Source: Chloroflexota bacterium (GTDB lineage Bacteria; Chloroflexota; Dehalococcoidia; JACPQF01). From it: a stretch of 41,438 nt of DNA. The translations under genes were made by a program, and so were the position numbers. The notes below the pieces were generated by a model. It made no database searches. It worked only from the letters and a program-made list of their open reading frames with translations, and was not told the origin of the DNA. Positions 33,322-40,828 of this stretch are shown piece after piece (the stretch's first letter is position 1; the number at the start of each line of letters is the position of its first letter). The stretch spans positions 1 through 41,438 of the forward strand of contig JACPQF010000109.1 in NCBI GenBank assembly GCA_016190625.1, given 5' to 3'.

Positions 33322-34904
33322 AGAAGCTAGTCGCTGCCGACGCAACAAGCCTAGCTGTCTGGCTGGCCAGCCTGGCGATCCTCGGTGTAAGCGCGATTCC
33401 CATCACGCAGCCCGGTTATATGGATGCTTACTACTACCAGCACGTGGCGACAAACCTGGCGACTGGCCGGGGATTGGTGGAGGACTACGTCTGGAACTAC
33501 CTTCCTCCGCCGGAGACACTGACTCATCCTAGCAATCTTTATTGGATGCCGCTGACGTCTCTGGCCCTGGCTCCCTTCTTCCAGTTGTTGGGGGACTCGT
33601 TCCGCGTCGCCCAGATGCCCTTTATTCTGTTTGCCTCTCTGTTTGTCCTCTTCACCTTCCGTCTGGCGATCTGGCTGACAGGGAATCGTCGACACGCCCT
33701 GGCGGCCTCCGCCCTGACTCTATTCAGCGGGTTCTACTTCGCCTACTGGACCTCGCCTGATAGCTTCGCCCTCTTTGGCCTGGCGGCCAATATCGCGCTG
33801 GTCGCAGGATTCAAGGCGGCGGGCATGTCACGCAAGTCGATTGGTCTCGCCGCGGGCGCGGGAGCTCTCGCCGCCTTGAGCCATATGGCAAGGGCAGATG
33901 GCGCGCTTGTCCTGGGGGCGATATTGTCAGCGATCGCCTTCCAGGCCTGGCGGGGAAGCGAAGCGGCAGGTGTGCGCCCTCGGCGTGAGAGAGTGATCGG
34001 CGGGGCGTTGGCCATCGGCGCGTGCCTCGCCGCCTACATCATAGTGATGTCTCCCTGGTTCATGCGGAGCTGGCAGCTAGTCGGCAGTTTTCTCCCCGCG
34101 GCCGGACTGAAAACGCTGTTTTTGAGGGAGTACAACGACTTCTTCACTTTCGGCAGGGACTTGACTTGGCAATCATATGCGTCATGGGGACTCTTGCCAG
34201 CATTGAGATCCAAGGTCGAGGCCCTCGGGACCAACATCATGGTCCTTTTCGGCATGGAGTACCATCTGGTTCCCTTCGCCCTTCTAGGGCTGTGGCATTT
34301 TCGCCGAAAAGCGGCGCTCGTGCCGTTTTTCATCTATGCCGCTATGCTCTATTTTACGATGTCGTTGCTGTTCACTTTTCCGAGCGGGAGGGGCAGCATG
34401 CTGCATTCGAGCGTGGTCTTTCTGCCCTGGCTGTCTGTCGCGGTGGTTGCAGGTCTGGACCAGTCGGTAGTCTGGGCAGGGCAGCGCCTTCGCCATTGGA
34501 AGGTGGGGCTGGCGCAGCGCAATCTCACCCTGGTGTTGGTCTTATTCGCCATCTTCTTTAGCGGCTTTCTCCTGATTCGGGAGGCAGGGAAAAGAGACGA
34601 GCGCTATCGCCACTACGGTGAGATCGCCGCCTGGCTCCGGGAGGCTGCTCCTGATAGCGTGATAATGATCGCTGATCCGCCGGGATATTACTACAGCAGC
34701 GGCAAGGGCAGCATCGTAATTCCGAGCGACGAGGTTGACTCCGTTCTCCTCGCCGCTAGGTGCTATGGCGCCTCGTACCTCGTTCTCGAGAAGGTTCATT
34801 CCCGGCCTCTCCATTCCATTTACTCGGGCGAGAGGACCGATCCGCAGCTAAGGAAGGTGGCCGAAATCGAAACGACAAAGATCTACAGGATCGGGGAGCA
34901 ATGA
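33318..34904 (+). CDS. GT-C type membrane glycosyltransferase (PMT/ArnT-like)
   Basis: The 528-aa protein starts at an ATG that overlaps the previous stop (ATGA at 33318), so the longer ORF start is wrong. After the first membrane segment it reads GYMDAYYYQHVATNLATGRGLVEDYVWNYL, with Asp in the usual GT-C loop position. About eleven membrane segments follow, including LTLVLVLFAIFFSGFLLI before the C-terminal extracytoplasmic domain (IAAWLREAAPDSVIMIADPPGYYYSSG). No repeat insertion is seen in it, in contrast to the next gene. Donor and acceptor are unknown; a polyprenyl-phosphate sugar donor is typical. Confidence 0.87.
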   Translation: MKKLVAADATSLAVWLASLAILGVSAIPITQPGYMDAYYYQHVATNLATGRGLVEDYVWNYLPPPETLTHPSNLYWMPLTSLALAPFFQLLGDSFRVAQMPFILFASLFVLFTFRLAIWLTGNRRHALAASALTLFSGFYFAYWTSPDSFALFGLAANIALVAGFKAAGMSRKSIGLAAGAGALAALSHMARADGALVLGAILSAIAFQAWRGSEAAGVRPRRERVIGGALAIGACLAAYIIVMSPWFMRSWQLVGSFLPAAGLKTLFLREYNDFFTFGRDLTWQSYASWGLLPALRSKVEALGTNIMVLFGMEYHLVPFALLGLWHFRRKAALVPFFIYAAMLYFTMSLLFTFPSGRGSMLHSSVVFLPWLSVAVVAGLDQSVVWAGQRLRHWKVGLAQRNLTLVLVLFAIFFSGFLLIREAGKRDERYRHYGEIAAWLREAAPDSVIMIADPPGYYYSSGKGSIVIPSDEVDSVLLAARCYGASYLVLEKVHSRPLHSIYSGERTDPQLRKVAEIETTKIYRIGEQ

Positions 34905-37396
34905 CAGGAAAGCGACGAGGGCTACTGGCCTACATCGCCGTGGTGCTCTGGATCACCGGGGTTTTCGCCGGGTACTATGCCGTTCACAAGCCAGTGGGTG
35001 CGGAATCGTTTCCCCCCATTGCCGCTGAGTTCGGCAGGCTCCTCCACCCCTGGTCGGCGTCCGCGCTTGCCGATGCCGCTTTGAATCTGGCTGCAGCGCT
35101 CTGGATCGGGCTTGTCAGCTTTGGGCTTGGCCGGCTCGCCTTGCGGGCGTTCCGGCTCGGTTTGACCCGGCTCGAAAGCAGGGTTCTGTCCACGTCTCTG
35201 GGCCTCGGCATCATCTCTCTCGTGAGCTTCTTTCTCGGTCTAGCCGGATTGCTTTATCCCTGGGTCTTCTACACTTTATTCGCCTTGGCTGGCGTTGCCA
35301 TGGTGGGAGCCGCGCTGAGGGAGCGCCCTCACCCTAACCCTCTCCGCGCCGGGGTACCCAGCCAGAGGGCTGGGTCAGCACCCGGGCGGGAGAGTGGATC
35401 CCCTCCATCTTCCCCCCAGGGGCGAACTCAGCATCCAAACCCTCGCTCTCCACAGGATGAGGGTGGGATGAGGAAACCGTTACCCTCTCCCTTCGGGAAA
35501 GGAGAGTCTGGGACGAGTAAACCGTTACCCTCTCCCTTCGGGAAGGGAGAGGGTAGGGTGAGGGTTCCCCTCAGTCCTCACCTCTGGAAGCCCAGTGCCA
35601 AAGCCATATGGGGATTCGCCCGGAATGATAAGAGCAGCTTTGCCCTCGCCGTGTTTGTCGCTTTGACGGAAACCCTCGCCCTGCTGGCTGCTCTGGCGCC
35701 GCCCTGGGCCTGGGATAGCCTCGTCTATCATCTCACCGGTCCGGGGCTGTATTTGGAGCAACATCGCATAACCAGTGGCCTGGACGGGATGCACTTCTAC
35801 TTCCCTCCCCTGGTCGAGCTGCTGTTCCTTGCCGGTGCGGCCATGAAGGGGCCGGTGGTGGCCAACCTGATCCATTGGGAGTTTGGTCTCCTTAGCGTGG
35901 GTGCGGTGTTCTGCCTTGCCCGACGATTCTCCGGCGTCAAGGTGGCCTGGCTGGCATCCGCCGTTCTCCTTTCGGCGCCCAGCGTGGTCATGTTATCGAG
36001 CAAAGCCTACGTCGATCTCGCCCTGTTGCTCTACCTGACCCTCGCCTTTGGCTGCGCAGTGGAGGGCCTTCGCTCCGGCGGGCGGAACTGGCTGCTTCTC
36101 GCCGTCGTCTTCGCCGGTTTTGCCGGAGGAATAAAGTATACGGGGCTGGTGGGACTGCTGGCCATCGGGGTGGCGGTTGCCCTCGAAATGGCGCTGGCCC
36201 GCCGTCCGGCTATCCTTCTCAAAAGGACGGCGTCTGCAGTGCGGAGCAAGGACGTGGAGGCTTCAGCAGGGGAGAGTCAGCGCGGTTGCCCGGCTAAAGC
36301 CTCAGCGTCCAGCGTTGGGAAACCGGATGCCGTCCTTCCGAGAAGGATAGCCGGAGACCGCCGCAACAATTGGCGCCTCATTGCCGGCTGCCTCCTCGTG
36401 GCAGCCGTTCTGGCGTCCCCCTGGTACATCAAGAACCTTTTCTTCACCGGGAACCCTTTCTATCCCTTCGTCTTTGGCGGGGAATTCTGGGATTCCTTCC
36501 GAGCCGAATGGGTGGCGCGGGCGGGAAGCGGGCTCGCCGGCCAGCCCTGGCGTCTTATCGTCGCTCCCCTGGAGATGACCGTTCTCGGCGTCGAGGGTGG
36601 GTGGGGATACCAGGCGACCATCGGACCGCTATTCCTCGTTCTGCTGCCTCTGATTAGGGTAGAGGGTAGAGGGTTGAGGGTAGAGGAGAGGGCGGGTCTG
36701 GTGTTTGTGGGGGTTCTTTACGTGGTGTGGTTGGTGGGGGTTGCCCAGTCGGAGCTGCTGCGTCAGACTAGGCTGCTGTTTCCCGCGTTCGGCGTATTGT
36801 CTGTTTTCGTCGCCTCGGGTGTTTGCCGCCTAACTGCAGTCGGCGGGCTGAATCCCCGCCGGTTTGTTGGGGGCGCCATCGCTTTGGCGTTGGTCTTGTC
36901 CCTGACGGCGCAGACCGTCGCTTTTCTGGCCGATTCTCCGCTACCATTTGTCGCAGGAGCGGAGTCTCAGGAGGATTATCTGGCCCGCCACCTAAACGGG
37001 TACTACGAAGCGGCGGAGTTCGTGAACAACAGTCTCGGCGAGGACGCCCGGGTCTACTTCCTCTGGGAGCCGCGGTCCTACTACTTCCGGCGGCCCGTCC
37101 AGCCTGATACCATTCTGGACAACTGGCGCCACCTGCTGTTCCTGTACGGGGATGGCGACGCCATTGCGGCGGCCCTCCGGCGGCAGGGGTACACCCACGT
37201 TCTCGTCAATCTCGACGGCCTGCGCTACTTCGGCGAGGAACCGCATCGAGAGGTGGGGAAGGGCGACCGCGACGCCCTGGTGGCGTTCGAAAAGCGCCAT
37301 TTGAAATTGGTATACGGGAATCAGGTGGAGGCCATTCATTTGACCGGGCAGGCGCAGTCCGGCCCCGGCTTCTATTCGCTGAGCAGATTGGAGTAG
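34901..37396 (+). CDS. GT-C type membrane glycosyltransferase enlarged by three in-frame repeat insertions
   Basis: The 831-aa protein starts at an ATG overlapping the previous stop (ATGA). Catalytic-type loop APPWAWDSLVYHLTGPGLYLEQHR lies near residues 265-290, membrane segments are numerous, and the C-terminal domain reads YLARHLNGYYEAAEFVNNS. Three stretches look foreign: residues about 142-222 (PHPNPLRAGVPSQRAG, LPSPFGKGES), 436-485 (AILLKRTASAVRSKDVEAS) and 585-598 (RVEGRGLRVEERAG). Each lies between membrane segments and is encoded by a different repeat family. Without them the protein would be about 680-690 aa, closer to the family norm. The frame is open throughout, so the insertions are translated unless spliced by an unknown means. 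Confidence 0.87.
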   Translation: MTGKRRGLLAYIAVVLWITGVFAGYYAVHKPVGAESFPPIAAEFGRLLHPWSASALADAALNLAAALWIGLVSFGLGRLALRAFRLGLTRLESRVLSTSLGLGIISLVSFFLGLAGLLYPWVFYTLFALAGVAMVGAALRERPHPNPLRAGVPSQRAGSAPGRESGSPPSSPQGRTQHPNPRSPQDEGGMRKPLPSPFGKGESGTSKPLPSPFGKGEGRVRVPLSPHLWKPSAKAIWGFARNDKSSFALAVFVALTETLALLAALAPPWAWDSLVYHLTGPGLYLEQHRITSGLDGMHFYFPPLVELLFLAGAAMKGPVVANLIHWEFGLLSVGAVFCLARRFSGVKVAWLASAVLLSAPSVVMLSSKAYVDLALLLYLTLAFGCAVEGLRSGGRNWLLLAVVFAGFAGGIKYTGLVGLLAIGVAVALEMALARRPAILLKRTASAVRSKDVEASAGESQRGCPAKASASSVGKPDAVLPRRIAGDRRNNWRLIAGCLLVAAVLASPWYIKNLFFTGNPFYPFVFGGEFWDSFRAEWVARAGSGLAGQPWRLIVAPLEMTVLGVEGGWGYQATIGPLFLVLLPLIRVEGRGLRVEERAGLVFVGVLYVVWLVGVAQSELLRQTRLLFPAFGVLSVFVASGVCRLTAVGGLNPRRFVGGAIALALVLSLTAQTVAFLADSPLPFVAGAESQEDYLARHLNGYYEAAEFVNNSLGEDARVYFLWEPRSYYFRRPVQPDTILDNWRHLLFLYGDGDAIAAALRRQGYTHVLVNLDGLRYFGEEPHREVGKGDRDALVAFEKRHLKLVYGNQVEAIHLTGQAQSGPGFYSLSRLE
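35325..35565. repeat. CCCTCACCCTAACCC-type element inside a glycosyltransferase gene
   Basis: The outer ends CCCTCACCCTAACCCTCTCC and GGAGAGGGTAGGGTGAGGG are inverted repeats. Inside are an ACCCAGCC/GGCTGGGT hairpin and two direct copies of ACCGTTACCCTCTCCCTTCG. It resembles the dispersed CCCTCACCCTAACCC elements of many bacterial genomes. It adds about 80 residues to the protein. Confidence 0.88.
36206..36354. mobile_element. MITE-like element with 29-bp terminal inverted repeats inside a glycosyltransferase gene
   Basis: The left end CCGGCTATCCTTCTCAAAAG is mirrored by the right end ending in CGAGAAGGATAGCCGG, with about three mismatches over 29 bases. An inner pair, GGACGTGGAGGCTT and AAGCCTCAGCGTCC, adds a second stem. 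At 149 bp it cannot encode a transposase. No clear target-site duplication is visible. It is read through in frame. Confidence 0.85.
36656..36693. repeat. GGGTAGAG-type G-rich repeat inside a glycosyltransferase gene (copy 3)
   Basis: TAGGGTAGAGGGTAGAGGG followed by TTGAGGGTAGAGGAGAGGG, the G-rich arm only. It encodes RVEGRGLRVEERAG, much like the YRVEGIGYRV encoded in the E2 linker by the same family. Confidence 0.88.
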
Positions 37397-37400
37397 CCTC

Positions 37401-39239
37401 GTGAGGCAGGCGGCGACTCAAGATTCTTATCTAACGGCATGGTTCAGGAGAGGCAAAGGTGGCGGTAGCGTTCACCGTAGGGGCGAACGGCCGTTCGCCC
37501 CTACTCGTCGTGAGTCAAGGCCGCTGATTTGTCCCACAACTGTAAACCCGTCGCTAAACCGCGACCCTCGAGCAGAAACCGGTCGTTGGCTTGTCGCACC
37601 GGCCCTTGCCCTCGGTCTGGTCCTTCGCCTCCTCGACCTCGGCGGGCGCAACACCTGGTATGACGAGATCAGCAGCATTTTGTTCGCCGAGAAAGATCTG
37701 GCGACGATTGTCAGAGCCACGGCTGCCGACACGATGCCCCCTCTGTACTATTTCCTCCTCCACTTCTGGCTCCTTCTGGGCAACAATCTATGGGTCGCAC
37801 GGTCGCTCTCCGTGCTCCTTAGCGTGGGAACGATTGTCGTGGCCTTCGCCATCGGCCGGCGTTTGTTCGGGGCCAGGGTAGCCCTGATCGCCTCGCTTCT
37901 CGTGGCCCTGAATCCCTTTCAGATCTACTACGGGCAGGAGGTGCGCATGTATTCGCTCCTCGCCCTATCGCAGTTGCTCGCCATCTACTTTCTCCTCCGA
38001 TGCCTGGATAGTAGCAGTTTCGGGAACTGGACGGGCTTCGCCCTCAGCCAGAGCGTGGCCATGTACACCCACAATGCGGCGTTCTTATCGCTGGCCACTC
38101 TGGATGTTCTGGCGCTGGGGATATGGTGGCTCTTCCATGTTCGTCATGCGGCAACCAGATCCGGATTAACCGAACAGGTTACGGCGTCAACGGATATTCA
38201 ACGGATAAACGGATGGATGCAGGCCGGCTATCAGGTTATCCGTTGCTCAAATCCGATGACGCCATCTCCACGTGGCCTATCGAGTCTCGTCGGTCCTTCT
38301 GTGGAAGGACGGTCCGTCCCGCTTATCAAAGACCTGATCCTCGCCAATCTGTCCATCGCGGTGCTCTTCCTGCCCTGGCTTTTCTACTTGCCCGGCCAGT
38401 TGGCGAAGGTGACCCGCGCTTTTTGGACCCAAACGCCGGGGGTAGCCGAGGTTGTCAGGTCGATCGTGGTCTTCACCTTCAACCTTCCCAGCCCCACGCC
38501 CTGGTCCTTTCCTATCCTTCTGGCTGTGAGCCTTCTCTTGTCCGCATTGGTGGTCTACTCCATCGGCAAGGCTGTACGGCCGGCGGGACGGGAGTTCCAG
38601 GCGCTCCTCTTCTTTGCCACAGTCTGCTTCTCAGCCCCGATTGTGCTCGCCGTGCTGGTCTCCCTGGTGAGGCCGATCTACGTGGAGCGGGTCCTCATCG
38701 CGCCTTCGATTCTCTATCTAATCCTCCTGGCCTGGGCAGCGGAGCGACTGCGGCCGCGCTTCATGGCGCCCGTCTTGCTCGTGCCGGTGATACTCGTCTC
38801 CGCCTGGTCCCTCCTGGCCTACTATCAATACGATGGGTTTCCCCGGGTCGCCTTCCCCCGGGTCGTAGATTCCTTGAAGGACAGCGTGCAGGCCGGCGAC
38901 GTTATCGTCCACGACAACAAGCTCACCTTCTTTCCTGCCTATTACCTGAGGCGCGACCTTCCACAGCGGTTCCTTCCCGACCCTGACTGGTCCATGAACG
39001 ATACCCTTGCCGGGCAGACGCAAGACGCGCTGGGATTGAGAGCGAGTGCGCTCGCGGAGGCCGTCGAGGGCAAGTCGAGGGTATGGTTCGTGGTGTTCGA
39101 AAAGTCCCTGACCGAGGCAAGAGAGCAGGGCAGGGCCAACGAGAACGTGGAATGGCTGGACAGCCGGCTCCAGTTGGCGAGCAAACAGAGCTTCGGCGAT
39201 CTATCAGTCTATCTGTACACGAGGATATCCAACCCTTGA
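37401..39239 (+). CDS. GT39/PMT_2-like membrane glycosyltransferase with two in-frame repeat insertions
   Basis: The 612-aa protein begins at a GTG with GGAG seven bases upstream, four bases after the previous stop. There is no other ATG, GTG or TTG in frame before the catalytic loop NTWYDEISSILFAEKDL. Motifs follow the PMT_2 pattern: WYDE, DTMPPLYYFLLHFW, then YYGQEVRMYSL. The N-terminal tail (residues about 26-35, GERPFAPT) is encoded by the 28-bp palindrome. Residues about 261-288 (STDIQRINGWMQAGYQV) are encoded by a second repeat. About twelve membrane segments precede a C-terminal extracytoplasmic domain. It is paralogous to the last gene of the window. Confidence 0.88.
   Translation: MRQAATQDSYLTAWFRRGKGGGSVHRRGERPFAPTRRESRPLICPTTVNPSLNRDPRAETGRWLVAPALALGLVLRLLDLGGRNTWYDEISSILFAEKDLATIVRATAADTMPPLYYFLLHFWLLLGNNLWVARSLSVLLSVGTIVVAFAIGRRLFGARVALIASLLVALNPFQIYYGQEVRMYSLLALSQLLAIYFLLRCLDSSSFGNWTGFALSQSVAMYTHNAAFLSLATLDVLALGIWWLFHVRHAATRSGLTEQVTASTDIQRINGWMQAGYQVIRCSNPMTPSPRGLSSLVGPSVEGRSVPLIKDLILANLSIAVLFLPWLFYLPGQLAKVTRAFWTQTPGVAEVVRSIVVFTFNLPSPTPWSFPILLAVSLLLSALVVYSIGKAVRPAGREFQALLFFATVCFSAPIVLAVLVSLVRPIYVERVLIAPSILYLILLAWAAERLRPRFMAPVLLVPVILVSAWSLLAYYQYDGFPRVAFPRVVDSLKDSVQAGDVIVHDNKLTFFPAYYLRRDLPQRFLPDPDWSMNDTLAGQTQDALGLRASALAEAVEGKSRVWFVVFEKSLTEAREQGRANENVEWLDSRLQLASKQSFGDLSVYLYTRISNP
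37477..37504. repeat. 28-bp perfect palindrome within the N-terminal coding region (copy 3)
   Basis: Identical to the units at 25728 and 25860. It lies 76 bases after the only usable start codon of the glycosyltransferase gene, so it is translated as RRGERPFAPT. A hairpin this strong so near the start could lower translation. Confidence 0.95.
38183..38263. repeat. AACGGATAAACGGATGG-type inverted repeat inside a glycosyltransferase gene
   Basis: The left end GGCGTCAACGGATATTCAAC is mirrored by the right end TTGCTCAAATCCGATGACGCC with small gaps. About 30 bases later a GTCCTTCTGTGGAAGGAC mini-palindrome (38293-38310) follows. Both are read in frame in a loop between membrane segments. It resembles the lgt/lpdA terminator repeat at 9531. 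Confidence 0.8.
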
Positions 39240-40828
39240 TAGCGATGTGGTTGAGGTTCATTCTGGTACTGGCGCTGTCTCTTCCCTTCGGAGTGGTGGG
39301 GTATTTTGCGCCCTCCAGTCTCCTTGAATGGGCGACGAGCCTGCGAGGAAAGCATCCCCGCGCTGTCAGGCTCGGACCGGCAATCGGCTTGGCAGTGGCG
39401 ATAACCGTCTGGGCGGCGACCTTTTCGACCCTGTCGATCTGGCGCCACCTGGCCCTGGGGACCCACGCCTTTGACTTGGGAGTGTACGACCAGGTTATCT
39501 GGAACTCGTCCCAGGGCAGGCTATTCGAGTTCTCCCTATCGGAGGAGCCGCTCGCCGCCAACGCGCTCAACTATCTCGGGTTTCATTTCTCCCCCGGTCT
39601 TCTGGCCCTGACGCCCCTCTACTGGATCGTTCCCGACGTGCGCGCCCTGCTCGTCGTTCAGACTTTGGCCATAGCCTCGACGGCAATTCCCATCTACCTC
39701 GCCGCCAAGCAGACTTTGGGTCGCCGGATGGCTGCCCTCGGCTTGGCCGTGGCCTTTCTCCTGACGCCGGCCACCGGCTACATCAACCTCTTCGACTTCC
39801 ACTCCGTGGCTCTGGCCATGCCATTCATCGCTCTGGCAGTTCACTTCCTCGGCAACAGGATGTACACTGGATGGGGGATCTGCATGGCGCTGGCCATGAG
39901 CTTCAAAGAGGATATTGCCGTCGTGACGCTTGCCCTAGGATTGTATATCGCCCTCAAGCAAAGGAGGTGGACCGTCGGTCTGGGCGGCGTCGCCGGCGGC
40001 CTCCTTTGGCTCTACCTCGCCGTCGAGGTCATCATACCCCACTTCCGTGGGGACTCGTACTATTACCTCACCCAGTACTCGCGTTTTGGTGGAAATCTCG
40101 GCCAGGTCGCCCTGTCGCTGCTGCTCGACCCACGCAATCTCCTAGGGTTGGTGGCGGACCCTGCCCGTCTGGAGTTCGCCCTCCATCTGCTCGTCCCTCT
40201 GGGCCTGACGCCGTTAGTCGGCCTGGAGGGTTTTCTGACCACCGCGCCGGTTTTCGGCTATCTATTTGCCAGCGGCGACCCCCAAAAGTATTCGATAATC
40301 TTTCACTATTCGGCGCCGATTCTGGGGTTGCTGTTCGCTGCCGCCGCCCTGGGAATCCGCAGGCTGGAACGCTTCCTGACGAGATCGACCAGGAGAGAGA
40401 GCCGGCGGGCGAGACCGGTCCTCCTCTCCATCATGTGCTTTCTTCTGGCGACGAGCGCTCTGAGCTACTTTTTCAACGGCCGGGGACTCGCGAGCATCGG
40501 CTACGACGCCTCGTCCTACCGGCCAGCGCCGGGCGCCAGCGCCCTGTTCGCCGCCCTAGCACAGATCCCCCCGGAGGCCACCGTATCGGCTCACCGTGAC
40601 TTGGTTCCTCAACTGACCCATCGCCGTTTTGTCTATCTGTTTCCGGACGTTCACGACGCCGACTTTCTCGTGCTGTGGGAAGGCGACGATGGAGCCGACC
40701 AATCAGACCAGCCGGAGTGGAAACGGCAGGTGTCGGCGGCCCTATCGGACCGGCGTTATGAAGTTCTGTTCCGGGAGCGCGGCTTTGTTCTAATGCGCAG
40801 GCTAGCACGAGGACAAGGATCGACATGA
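39236..40828 (+). CDS. DUF2079 multi-spanning membrane protein
   Basis: The signature THAFDLGVYDQVIWNSSQGRLFE followed by GFHFSPGLLALTPLYWI identifies DUF2079, a family related to GT-C glycosyltransferases. Further conserved text is FHSVALAMPFIALA and MSFKEDIAVVTLALGLY. TTG at 39236 overlaps the previous stop (TTGA); ATG at 39245 is the alternative. About 530 aa with ten or more membrane segments and a C-terminal extracytoplasmic part (PPEATVSAHRDLVPQLTHR). The role is unproven, but the family commonly sits among glycan-assembly genes, as here. The track start at 39083 lies inside the preceding gene. Confidence 0.88.
   Translation: MIAMWLRFILVLALSLPFGVVGYFAPSSLLEWATSLRGKHPRAVRLGPAIGLAVAITVWAATFSTLSIWRHLALGTHAFDLGVYDQVIWNSSQGRLFEFSLSEEPLAANALNYLGFHFSPGLLALTPLYWIVPDVRALLVVQTLAIASTAIPIYLAAKQTLGRRMAALGLAVAFLLTPATGYINLFDFHSVALAMPFIALAVHFLGNRMYTGWGICMALAMSFKEDIAVVTLALGLYIALKQRRWTVGLGGVAGGLLWLYLAVEVIIPHFRGDSYYYLTQYSRFGGNLGQVALSLLLDPRNLLGLVADPARLEFALHLLVPLGLTPLVGLEGFLTTAPVFGYLFASGDPQKYSIIFHYSAPILGLLFAAAALGIRRLERFLTRSTRRESRRARPVLLSIMCFLLATSALSYFFNGRGLASIGYDASSYRPAPGASALFAALAQIPPEATVSAHRDLVPQLTHRRFVYLFPDVHDADFLVLWEGDDGADQSDQPEWKRQVSAALSDRRYEVLFRERGFVLMRRLARGQGST

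Noticed and set aside
39083-39235. N-terminal extension of the DUF2079 ORF
   Set aside because: It lies wholly inside the preceding glycosyltransferase gene, and the coupled TTG at 39236 gives a normal N-terminus.
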